Shown here piece by piece: positions 4,772-12,665 of a DNA stretch of 24,766 nucleotides. Position 1 is the first letter of the stretch. The number at the start of each line of letters is the position of its first letter. Made by a program: the position numbers and the translations under genes. This DNA comes from DAOTVC01 sp034437215 (lineage in GTDB: Bacteria > Chloroflexota > Anaerolineae > B4-G1 > SLSP01), in the NCBI GenBank assembly GCA_034437215.1, contig DAOTVC010000140.1:1-24766 (forward strand), in the 5' to 3' direction. The notes under the pieces are model-generated. The model was given only the letters and a program-made list of their open reading frames with translations, ran no database searches and had not been told where the DNA came from.

Positions 4772-7144
4772 TCACTGACCGGGTAACGATAGGTGGGTAA
4801 GGGCGAGGTGATCGACCCTCTCCCCCGCCGGCAGGCTCCACGTCCAGCGCTCCAGGGTATCCAGCCAGTAAGCGCCCGTCTGCACGCGATAGCTGCCCGG
4901 CGGCGTCCCCTCGGGCACGACGAAGAGGTGGCGTTGTACGATGAGCCCACCCTTCACCCACGGGTCGCGGGGCACGCCCAGGCCGTCACCCACCGCCACG
5001 GGTACCTCGTCAGGCCCTATCAGATGGGCCATGATGGAGAGGGGGCGGTCGGGTACGGTCTTCACCTCCCAGTAAGTGTGCAGCTCGAGCGTTTCACCAG
5101 GGCGCACCTGCTCCCCATCCAGCGAGTAGCCGAGGAAGTTCAGAGGGCCGTCGCTGCGCGCGTCGCTGAGACGCGGGGGCGCCGGCTGCCCGACCGTTCG
5201 ATAGACGCGGTAGGCGGCGTCCCCATCCCGCGTCCGGCCCTCCAACGCGAGGAGCGCGCCGGGGGGAGGGGCTGTTTCCGGTGGCAGTACGTGGAGCCCC
5301 GCTTCCCCGGAAGGATAGTACCACGCCGTCAGGCAGTCGACGCGCGCGACGGGCAGGGTGGGTTGTCCCGTCGCCTCGCGGACCCGTCTTTCGTCCAACA
5401 CCGGGGCCGGGGAGGCGCAGAGCGTGGCCCATTCGGGGGCGCGCTGCTCCGCCACCTCGTAGAGAAAGAGCGCGTTTCCCAGGCGCTCGCGGGGCTCGCG
5501 GGTGCGGAACCAGGCATAGGTGTTGATATCGGGAGCGTAGGGTCCCTGCAGCACGGTGGCCCCGATGGCGTAGAGGCCCGGGGCAGGACCCCACGGCGCG
5601 AAGGGGACGGCGCGGGGATCGGGGGGCAGGAACTCCGCCTCGATTCCGTAGGACGCGGGCCGTGCAGGGCTGTAGTGGGCGTAGTAGACGCTCTCGTGGT
5701 CCCGCTCGTTCAGCCAGGTCTTCAAGTCCCAGAGATTCTGCCCCCAGTCGAGATTGGAGTCCACCAGCCAGTGGTGACCGTTCTGCGGGCCACCTGCAAG
5801 AGCATTGAAGAAGGTCAGGTAGTGGGGGGCGACGGTGAGGGCGCCGAGAGCCTGCCACACAAGCAGGGCGAGCAGCGTGAAGCGTGCAATGTGAGGCGTG
5901 GACCGTGAAACGTAAAGCGTGAAACGTGAGACCTCCAGGAGAAGGGGGATCGCGCATGCCAGGGTGACGTAGAGGAAGGGCAGCAGGGGGAGCAGGTGGC
6001 GGTAGCCGATGTTGACGGTGCTGAAGAGGCTCGTGGCGGCGTAGAGCAGGGGGAAGAGGAGGGGTAGGGGTAGGGAGTAGGAAGTAGGGAGTAGGGGCAG
6101 GCGCGCCTTACGCAAGCGGGAATACGCGATACGTCTCACACCGTAGACGAGTACGGTCACGCCCAGGACGAGCACCGGGAGCGGCGTCTTGAGCAGGAAG
6201 GCGACGGGAAAGTACCAGAGCCAGCCTCGTTCGCTCACCCGGCCCGCGAGGAAGGTGGGGTGTCCCAGATCGTAGTGCTCGCGCAGCGATTGGTAGATGC
6301 GCACGTGGGTGGCGGCGGGCACGGGCGTGGGCCAGCCGGAAACGGTGTCCAGCTCGAAGCCGTAGCCGGCCCACAGCACCAGAGCCGCCGGGACGAAGAT
6401 CCACAGGAGGTGGACCGCGCACCCGGTCATGAACTTCCCCCAGCGCACATTCCGTAATCCGCCTTCCACCGTCGCACCTCGCACCTCGCAACTCGCAACT
6501 TGTAATACCACCACAGGCACGAGCACCAGCGCCGAGACCTTCGCCAACTGCGCCAACCCCAGAAGCAGGCCGGCAGCGATGAGGAGGGCGGTGCGGGGCT
6601 TGCGACAGTAGCGCCCCAGCACGAAGAGGGTCGCCACGATGAGGGTCGTGGCGGCGATGTCGGTGGTGATGAGCGAGCTGTGGGCAATCACGTTGGGGTC
6701 GAAGGCGAAGAGGAACAGTGCTGCGGTCGCGGCGCGCGCGCCCGCGTAGTCCGCCGCCCACCGGGCCACCAGGGCGGTCAGGAGCACGCCCAGGAACAGG
6801 ATGGGTAGGCGTCCGGCGACCGCCAGCCGCTGCGGCTCTTGGTACTGCCACACGACTTCATCGGTGACGGCGGATAGACTTGCATCCTCCCAGCCTGCGA
6901 TCTGACGGGGATCGGGAAGATCGTCCTGCAGGAGCAGGGGTGCCGCGGCAAGGACGTTCGCCAGCGGTGGGTGAATGTGGACGGGCTGGAGGCGCAGGTC
7001 GCCCGTGCGCAGGGTCGTGTACCCGACGGCCAGGTGCGGCCCCTCGTCGAAGGTGAGGGAGGCGTGACGGGCGTGCGCCATCCCCTGGGCGAAGTAGAGC
7101 AGCACGAGAAGGAGGATCAGGAAGCGCGCGCCCCTGTGCTTCAC
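4772..7144 (-). CDS. GT39-type membrane glycosyltransferase with C-terminal beta domain, tandem copy B
   Basis: 790 residues, paralogous along its whole length to the gene just downstream. Shared features are the first-loop motif LTFDEGPH with the acidic D-E pair, an HPPL block, YFPVAFLLKTPLP, NIGYRHLLPLLPF, FFNALAGGP, DSNLDWGQ, and a tail domain at about 665-790 (PDRPLSIMAHLIGP, PVAVGDGLG, YRVQTGAYWL). It starts with GTG. The stop codon of the preceding gene overlaps it as GTGA, and GAGG lies 7 nt upstream, which points to translational coupling. A polyprenyl-phosphate sugar donor and an outer-face acceptor are expected from the family. The gene holds four heptanucleotide repeat tracts. One of them adds a basic loop at about 215-224 that the paralogue lacks in this form. 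Confidence 0.9.
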   Translation of the reverse strand: MKHRGARFLILLLVLLYFAQGMAHARHASLTFDEGPHLAVGYTTLRTGDLRLQPVHIHPPLANVLAAAPLLLQDDLPDPRQIAGWEDASLSAVTDEVVWQYQEPQRLAVAGRLPILFLGVLLTALVARWAADYAGARAATAALFLFAFDPNVIAHSSLITTDIAATTLIVATLFVLGRYCRKPRTALLIAAGLLLGLAQLAKVSALVLVPVVVLQVASCEVRGATVEGGLRNVRWGKFMTGCAVHLLWIFVPAALVLWAGYGFELDTVSGWPTPVPAATHVRIYQSLREHYDLGHPTFLAGRVSERGWLWYFPVAFLLKTPLPVLVLGVTVLVYGVRRIAYSRLRKARLPLLPTSYSLPLPLLFPLLYAATSLFSTVNIGYRHLLPLLPFLYVTLACAIPLLLEVSRFTLYVSRSTPHIARFTLLALLVWQALGALTVAPHYLTFFNALAGGPQNGHHWLVDSNLDWGQNLWDLKTWLNERDHESVYYAHYSPARPASYGIEAEFLPPDPRAVPFAPWGPAPGLYAIGATVLQGPYAPDINTYAWFRTREPRERLGNALFLYEVAEQRAPEWATLCASPAPVLDERRVREATGQPTLPVARVDCLTAWYYPSGEAGLHVLPPETAPPPGALLALEGRTRDGDAAYRVYRTVGQPAPPRLSDARSDGPLNFLGYSLDGEQVRPGETLELHTYWEVKTVPDRPLSIMAHLIGPDEVPVAVGDGLGVPRDPWVKGGLIVQRHLFVVPEGTPPGSYRVQTGAYWLDTLERWTWSLPAGERVDHLALTHLSLPGQ
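5874..5929 (-). repeat. Heptanucleotide repeat tract, A(A/G)CGTGA family
   Basis: Eight consecutive 7-bp units, for example AGCGTGA, AGCGTGC, AATGTGA, ACCGTGA, AACGTAA, AACGTGA. They encode about residues 406-424 of the GT39 copy B (SRFTLYVSRSTPHIARFTL), a basic and hydroxyl-rich stretch before a membrane helix. This is the longest tract in the window and is moderately diverged between units. Confidence 0.85.
6062..6096 (-). repeat. Heptanucleotide repeat tract, AGTAGGG family
   Basis: Five units: GGGTAGG, GGTAGGG, AGTAGGA, AGTAGGG, AGTAGGG. They encode about residues 350-361 (LLPTSYSLPLPL) of GT39 copy B, the same residue numbers as the tract at 3677-3711 in copy A. Confidence 0.8.
6109..6136 (-). 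repeat. Decayed heptanucleotide repeat tract, ACGCAAT family
   Basis: Units TACGCAA, GCGGGAA, TACGCGA and TACGTCT keep 7-bp phasing but have diverged. They encode about residues 337-346 (RRIAYSRLRK), matching the clean tract at 3725-3745 in the paralogue. Confidence 0.55.
6473..6500 (-). repeat. Heptanucleotide repeat tract, CGCAACT/CGCACCT family
   Basis: Four uninterrupted units: CGCACCT twice, then CGCAACT twice (28 bp). They encode about residues 215-224 (ASCEVRGAT region) in a loop between two membrane helices of GT39 copy B. The neighbouring 6449-6472 also looks weakly heptameric (ATTCCGT, AATCCGC, CTTCCAC). Confidence 0.8.
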
Positions 7145-9978
7145 GGGAGTACCTCGAGGGTGAGGAGGGGGACGGCGTCGTTGAGGTAGCGCTCGCCCCG
7201 GTCATCGGTGGCGGGGAGCCGCACGTCGGGCTCCCGGGGCGCGTAGGCGCCCACGTAGAGGGTGTACTCGCCGGGAGGGGCGTCCTCGGGGATGGTGATA
7301 GTATAGCTCTCGGGGACGACCTCGCCCGCGAGCCACTGGCGCGTCGTGTAGAGCCCCTCCTGGGGCCAGGAGTCCTGCTGCCAGATAACCTGCCCTCCGG
7401 TGCCGATGAGGTGGTTGAAGACGGCGTAGGTTCTGTCGGGATCGGTGATGGCCTGCCAGTACTCGGTCAGCACGAGCCCTTCTCCCGCGTGGACCTGCGT
7501 CCTCTCGATGCGGTAGCCGCGCAGACGTAGCACCTCACCGAAGGTAGCGTGGGCGCGGGTGCGAAAGAGCGGCGGGCGGAAGCGCCGGTCCCGTTCTTCG
7601 ACCTCGATGACGAAGAGGTCCGCCCACTCCCCCCCCAGAGCCAGGTCCCGCCCATCGGTGACGTACTCGAGAAAGGTCTCTGACGGGCGCGAGCCCCCGA
7701 CGGGCAGCGGATGCTCTCCCGCAGCGCGCAGCTGTGCCCGAACGTGATATCTGCCGCCGGGCAGCTCCTTGGGCAAGGGGTAGTGCACGCTCTGCCGGAC
7801 CATCTCTCCCACCTTCCACTCACCAATAGGATAGAAGTCGGGGGCCACGTCGTAGACCTGCACCGGTCCGCGCCCGGGACCGAGGAGCTGTACGTAGAGT
7901 TGTGCCTTTTCGAGCGGCGCGTGGAGCTGCCACAGAAGATCCAACTCCAGGTTGTACCCCTGCATTACCTTCTCACTTCGCATCTGCAGCCCCTGGATCT
8001 CCAGATTCTCTCCGAAGGTCACCCCCGTGGGATGCCAGCCAGGAAAGGAGGGGTACCTCTCCTGCTCCGCGATTGTCTCGGAGGGCCGTGCTTGATGGAG
8101 GATCAGGGGTAGATAAGCCGTCGGATCAAAACGCTCCTCCTCTCCCCGGCTGGCACTCGTCACTCTGACGGAGGTCAAGGGGAACCAACCGTCAGCGCTC
8201 CCTTCTGCCGTCTCTACGCCCTCCCCGTTGACTCTCAGGGCCAGGGTGTAGTTTCCGGGTGGGATACCCGGTTCTATCCACAAGCCCCGTCGCTCCTCCC
8301 ACGGGCTCGGCAGCACCTTGTTGAGATTCTGGAAAAGCGGTCCCAGCGTATTGCTCTCCTGCGTCCACACCTCACCCTCGGGACCGAGGAGGGCCAGGGT
8401 GACCTGTTGTCGCCAAGTGAGCTGCTCGCCCCCCCACGTGAGGTGGACCCGGAGGGTCTCTCCCTGCTGGACTTCGGGAGAATCCACGGCGGCTTCCAGC
8501 AGCTCGAGGGCGTCGCCAAAGGCCACTGCCTCTCGTACTGTGATCAGAGCGTCAGGCGCGGGTACGTAGAGCGCCAGGTTGTGGAAACGATCCGCCATGT
8601 AGCGCTGCTCCGCCAACCAGCCACTGACCTCGAAGCGGGGGTCTGCCGGCTGGACTGCCCCATAGGAGACCCAGATGCGAGGGTGGGTGGCGCTGATGTA
8701 CGCTAACCGGCGGCTGTCGATCTCGGAATCGAAGCCGGGCGGGGCCGCGCGAGGCACCTTGTAGACGGTCAAGAATCCTGGCTCTTCGTAGTAGTGGGTG
8801 AGGAGCTCGGGCCACGGTCCGTTGAAGAGGAGGGCATCGCCGGGGCGGGCAAAGGCGTGGAGGAAGGCCACCTGCTCCGAAAAATCGTTGTTCGGCGGCA
8901 GGAAGAGCCGGTCCCAGTGTAGGACCGCCTGGTAGAGCACGATCACCGCTAGCGCCAGGCGCAGCAGGTGCGGTCGCAGGAGAGCGATGGCGGCGGCGAG
9001 CCCCAGGGCGAGGGCGGGGAAGGTGGGGGTCAGATAGCGGGCCTCGATGGCCTCCGGGACGGAGGCGATCACCAGAAGGGGCAGCAGGCCCCAGAGGGCG
9101 AGCAGCGTGCCCGCCACCCGGGAACGTCGGAAGAGCAGAGACCAGCCCATCAGCGTGACGAGCAGACCGGCGAGGATGACCGGCAGCAACGCGGGATAGT
9201 GCCACCAGAGGTAGAGGTCCATCAGAGCTTCCAGAAGCTCGGTAACGCGTAGATGACGAACGGGGAAACGCCTCCCTGTCTCTCGCAGTGTGGATTGTAG
9301 GCCCGGCGAGGCGGCGACGAGCACGCCCAGGAGCAGGGCTGCCAGGGCGGCGATCGCCAACCAGCGCCAGCGCGCCTCTCGATAGTCGCGGTGAAAGAGC
9401 AGCAGAAGAAAGGCCTCCACCAGCCACAGGAGGGCCAGATAGTAGTGGGTCAGGGCGCCGGCGAGAGAGAGCGCGATGAAGAGCCCCCAGCGCAGCGGTG
9501 TCGGGTGCTGCAGCTGCCACCAGGCCTCCATCGTCGCCAGCGCCAGGAGCAGCACCAGGCTGTACATGCGCGCCGTCTGGCCCGTCCAGACGGCGAAGGG
9601 CAGGATTGCGAGCAGCACACCCGCCCACCAGCCCCCCTCCCGCCCTAACAGGCGGCGTCCAAAGCGCGCCGCCACCGCGATGGACAGAACCCCCGCCAGC
9701 ACGGAGGGATAGCGGACGACGAACTCCGACTTGCCTGCCACGTCCAGCCAGAGGGACATGAGCAGATAGTAGATCGGTGGGTGCTCGCGTATGGCGCCGG
9801 TGAGGTAACGCAGGATCTCCAGAGGAGGGCGTTCGGCAATGAAGACGGTGGCGATCTCGTCGAAGGTGAGGTCGGGGTAGGCGATGGCCCACGCGCGGAG
9901 GGCGAAGCCGGTCAGCAGCACGACCACGCTCCCAATCCACCAGAGCGACGGCCCTACCGAAACTCGACGTCTAGACAC
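7141..9978 (-). CDS. GT39-type membrane glycosyltransferase with three C-terminal beta domains
   Basis: 945 residues, the largest protein here. The N-terminal half is a GT-C membrane domain: first TM helix, loop motif LTFDEIATVF with the acidic pair, REHPPIYYLL block, and about ten further hydrophobic segments up to roughly residue 350. A soluble region follows, then three successive beta-sandwich-like segments at about 485-603, 647-793 and 811-945. Each has an FG(D/E)xLxL opening and a strand with LTWGG, LLWQL or EYWQA. Between the first two is AYLPLIL, resembling the tail motif of the FGE-fold protein. The gene starts with GTG, overlaps the Nudix gene by 8 nt and ends overlapping the next GT39 start by 4 nt, so all three are one translational unit. 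It is expected to use a lipid-phosphate sugar at the outer membrane face; the specificity is unknown. Confidence 0.88.
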   Translation of the reverse strand: MSRRRVSVGPSLWWIGSVVVLLTGFALRAWAIAYPDLTFDEIATVFIAERPPLEILRYLTGAIREHPPIYYLLMSLWLDVAGKSEFVVRYPSVLAGVLSIAVAARFGRRLLGREGGWWAGVLLAILPFAVWTGQTARMYSLVLLLALATMEAWWQLQHPTPLRWGLFIALSLAGALTHYYLALLWLVEAFLLLLFHRDYREARWRWLAIAALAALLLGVLVAASPGLQSTLRETGRRFPVRHLRVTELLEALMDLYLWWHYPALLPVILAGLLVTLMGWSLLFRRSRVAGTLLALWGLLPLLVIASVPEAIEARYLTPTFPALALGLAAAIALLRPHLLRLALAVIVLYQAVLHWDRLFLPPNNDFSEQVAFLHAFARPGDALLFNGPWPELLTHYYEEPGFLTVYKVPRAAPPGFDSEIDSRRLAYISATHPRIWVSYGAVQPADPRFEVSGWLAEQRYMADRFHNLALYVPAPDALITVREAVAFGDALELLEAAVDSPEVQQGETLRVHLTWGGEQLTWRQQVTLALLGPEGEVWTQESNTLGPLFQNLNKVLPSPWEERRGLWIEPGIPPGNYTLALRVNGEGVETAEGSADGWFPLTSVRVTSASRGEEERFDPTAYLPLILHQARPSETIAEQERYPSFPGWHPTGVTFGENLEIQGLQMRSEKVMQGYNLELDLLWQLHAPLEKAQLYVQLLGPGRGPVQVYDVAPDFYPIGEWKVGEMVRQSVHYPLPKELPGGRYHVRAQLRAAGEHPLPVGGSRPSETFLEYVTDGRDLALGGEWADLFVIEVEERDRRFRPPLFRTRAHATFGEVLRLRGYRIERTQVHAGEGLVLTEYWQAITDPDRTYAVFNHLIGTGGQVIWQQDSWPQEGLYTTRQWLAGEVVPESYTITIPEDAPPGEYTLYVGAYAPREPDVRLPATDDRGERYLNDAVPLLTLEVLP

Positions 9979-10450
9979 CTGGTGCCCCCATCACGAGGTG
10001 CGCGGTGCTCTTTGGAAGGGAGGAGAGTCGGGTCTTCAAAAAGGCCGGCTTGATGGGCAGCCCCGGCAGGGTCTCCAGCATGAACCACCGGAAGCTCAAC
10101 CGGAGCCCCGCCTCATCGCCGTAGCAGGGGACCGGCATGCGGGTCGGGGCGAGGGAGGGGGGTAGAGAGATCAGGAAGTAGAGGCCCAGCTCGTGATACC
10201 TCTCATCCTCGATCTCGAAGAACTGCTCCACCACCCAGAGGAGCCGTTCTGTCCGTGTCTCCACCCCCAGCTCCTCACGCAGTTCCCGCCTGATGGCAAG
10301 CTCCGCCGGCTCCCCGAACTCCACCCGCCCGCCGGGCAGGGACCAGAAATCGTCCCTCTCGGAGCGGTGCAGCAGCACCTGGCCCTCGCTCAGTGCGACC
10401 GCCGCTGCGCGGTAGATGAAGGTGGTTTTCCCCTGGGTAAAGGTGATCAT
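9971..10450 (-). CDS. Nudix hydrolase
   Basis: 159 residues with a perfect Nudix box at residues 41-63, matching G-x5-E-x7-REL-x-EE-x-GV (key residues G41, E47, R55, E56, E59, E60, G62). The preceding FWSLPGG is also typical. Nudix enzymes hydrolyse a nucleoside diphosphate linked to another moiety at a metal site formed by the box glutamates. The substrate cannot be read from sequence. Its position inside a glycosyltransferase operon, 4 nt after the YfhO-like gene and overlapping the next gene by 8 nt, makes a nucleotide-sugar or housecleaning substrate plausible, but an ADP-ribose or oxidised-nucleotide pyrophosphatase is equally possible. The protein appears soluble and cytoplasmic, with no signal peptide. 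Confidence 0.92.
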   Translation of the reverse strand: MITFTQGKTTFIYRAAAVALSEGQVLLHRSERDDFWSLPGGRVEFGEPAELAIRRELREELGVETRTERLLWVVEQFFEIEDERYHELGLYFLISLPPSLAPTRMPVPCYGDEAGLRLSFRWFMLETLPGLPIKPAFLKTRLSSLPKSTAHLVMGAPGV

Positions 10451-10454
10451 CGCC

Positions 10455-12665
10455 TTACGACCTGCCTAACAGCCGCCGCTCACCTGTCCCGACGGCTATC
10501 GTCAGGAGCGCGGCGAGGGCCAGCCCCAGTCCCAAGCGCAGGGGAGTGGGGAAGAAGCGCATCTCGACCTCGTGGACGCCCGGCGGGATCTCGACCCCAC
10601 GGAAGATGGCGTTCGTCCGGAGGAGAGGCATTGTCTCCCCGTCGAGCCGCGCCGTCCAGCCGGGGTAGTGCAGGTCGTTGAGGACGAGCAGGGCCGGTTC
10701 CGTCGTCTCCACCCGGAAGGCGGCGCGGTTGGGGCCGTAGGCCAGCACCTCCAGGCGGCCCTCGCCCGGTGCGGTGAGGGACCTTCCTCCCTGCACCACC
10801 GCCTCTTGGTGGGGATCGAACTCTGCATCGGAGATGAGCGCGTAGGCTTCCTCGATGGTGCTCACCGGTATTGTATCGTAGACGAGCCAGGCACGGTTGG
10901 TACTGTTAGTATTGAGGTGGACGTCGATCAACGGATCGTCCTCGTAGACAGGCCAGATCTTCTCGCCGCCGGGCAGGGCGCCGTCGGGTACGATGATGTA
11001 CTTCACGCCCAGGGTCGAGTAGGCAGGTGCATCCTTGCGGGGGATGTGCCAGTAGAACTGGTTGTAGAGGAAGATCTCCATGGGGTTGCCCGTCCCGCGG
11101 GCCACCTCGAAGCCCTCCGCCAGGAGACGGGCGGGCGACCAGATGCCCGTGGCGGCTGCGTCCACGTCGATCCGGAACCAGCCGGGGTCGGCGTGCAGGA
11201 AGGCGAGCGCCCCCTCGTGGGCGACCGCCGGCGGAGCGGGAGGGTCGGTCTCGGCAAAGGCGCCGACGACGATGAGCTCCACCAGGAGCAGGCCGACGAG
11301 CCCCGCCCTTCCCAGGGAGCGAAGGCGGGTCACGTAGGAACCCAGGAGGGTCGTCAGGAGCGCCAGGACGGCGGCAAAGCGCAGCCCGGTCAGGGCGCGG
11401 AGCCGCTCTGCACCTCCCGGGACTCGGGCTACGAACGCCGGGGCTCCCAGCCAGAGCAGGAGCGCGACGGCGAGCAGCAGGATGGACCAGCTCCTGGTGA
11501 GCGCCGAGGGGCCGCGCTCTAAGGTCTGCACCCCGAGGGCGGCGCCGAGCGCCACGGCAAAGGAGATGAGGTAGACGATGCGGGCCGTCTTCCAGGTCTC
11601 GGCGAAGAAGGGGAGGGGGGCCAGACGGGTGTAGAGAGGTCCCTCGTACCCGAGGGCGAAGAGAAAGGCGCCGGTCGCCAGGAGGAGTAGGAACCAGCCT
11701 CGCGGTCGGTGCAGGTTGGCAGCCAGGCCCAGCAGGGCCAGACCGAGGGCCACGGCACCCGCATAGCCGCTCTCCACCCGATCCCAGGGTGCCCAGAACT
11801 CCCGCATCCCCTGCCCGTGAAAGTCCGGGCTGACGAAGTCGATCCACATCGCCGGCGGCAGCTCGTATCCCCGGCGCTCTTCGGGAGGGACGAGGCTGCG
11901 GTCGCTGTAGGGCAGGCGCTCCATCCCCGGCAGGACGGCAGGGGCCGCCAGCGCACCTGCCAGCAGCGCCAGCAGTACCAGGCGTGCAGCCCGTTTCGGA
12001 GCCTGCCTCACACCCCCCGTCGCTATCTGCCAGAGGGCGTAAACGCCGATGGTGAGCACCGCGTAGAGGGCCGCCTGTCCGTGCCCTGCCAGGAGGAGGG
12101 CCGCCAGGGCCAGCCCGGCCGGGAGGACGCTGCGCATCCGGCGCGCAGCAGCGTCGATCCCCCAGAGGACCCAGGGCAGCCAGGCCAGCACGTCGTTGAA
12201 CTGGGGGTGTCCCAGGTGGGTGACGAAGGGGCTGGAGAAGGTGAAGGCCAGAGCGCCCACGACGCCGGCAGCGCGACTCACCCCCCAGACGGGGGAGCGT
12301 CGCAGGTAGAGATAGAGCCCCGCGCCCGCCAGCCAGAGGGTGAAGGCTCCACGCAACAGCAGCAGCCACCGGGGAATGGGCGAGAAGAGAAAGAGGGGCC
12401 AGTTGAGGGGGTTGAGGAGACCGTACTGGGCCTCGGCGATGATGGGATCACCCGCCATCAGCTGGGTGCTCCAGAGGGGAAAGATCCCCTGCCGCAGCCA
12501 GCGTGCCACGTAGGACCAGACGGGGTAGAGCTGGCCGAAGAGGTCGCCGCCGCCCTGGGGGAAGGTGTAGCCCGCCAGCCAGATGGGCCAGAAGAAGAGG
12601 AGCACCGCCGCCGCCAGAAAGACGAGGACGGGCAGCTCCCGGAGATCAGGCCGGCGTACTTTCAT
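10455..12665 (-). CDS. YfhO-like multi-pass membrane protein
   Basis: 736 residues from the ATG at 12665. This start is chosen because it forms an ATGA overlap with the stop of the upstream gene and has GAGG 4 nt upstream; a longer open frame exists but its extra 73 residues look like antisense of the neighbour. The first TM helix (VLVFLAAAVLLFFWPIW) is followed by the YfhO-type loop GDLFGQLYPVW, then FPLWSTQLMAGDP and YGLLNPLNWPLFLF. About ten more hydrophobic segments follow. The C-terminal region has the family-like block YPGWTARLDG...GVEIPPGVHEVEMRF before a last TM helix. YfhO-family proteins have a GT-C-like fold and act on cell-envelope glycans in Gram-positive bacteria. A glycosylation role fits this operon, but substrate and activity are inferred. 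Confidence 0.85.
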   Translation of the reverse strand: MKVRRPDLRELPVLVFLAAAVLLFFWPIWLAGYTFPQGGGDLFGQLYPVWSYVARWLRQGIFPLWSTQLMAGDPIIAEAQYGLLNPLNWPLFLFSPIPRWLLLLRGAFTLWLAGAGLYLYLRRSPVWGVSRAAGVVGALAFTFSSPFVTHLGHPQFNDVLAWLPWVLWGIDAAARRMRSVLPAGLALAALLLAGHGQAALYAVLTIGVYALWQIATGGVRQAPKRAARLVLLALLAGALAAPAVLPGMERLPYSDRSLVPPEERRGYELPPAMWIDFVSPDFHGQGMREFWAPWDRVESGYAGAVALGLALLGLAANLHRPRGWFLLLLATGAFLFALGYEGPLYTRLAPLPFFAETWKTARIVYLISFAVALGAALGVQTLERGPSALTRSWSILLLAVALLLWLGAPAFVARVPGGAERLRALTGLRFAAVLALLTTLLGSYVTRLRSLGRAGLVGLLLVELIVVGAFAETDPPAPPAVAHEGALAFLHADPGWFRIDVDAAATGIWSPARLLAEGFEVARGTGNPMEIFLYNQFYWHIPRKDAPAYSTLGVKYIIVPDGALPGGEKIWPVYEDDPLIDVHLNTNSTNRAWLVYDTIPVSTIEEAYALISDAEFDPHQEAVVQGGRSLTAPGEGRLEVLAYGPNRAAFRVETTEPALLVLNDLHYPGWTARLDGETMPLLRTNAIFRGVEIPPGVHEVEMRFFPTPLRLGLGLALAALLTIAVGTGERRLLGRS

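Noticed and set aside
5874..5929. CRISPR array
   Set aside because: The repeat unit is 7 bp with no spacers, and the tract lies inside a coding sequence.
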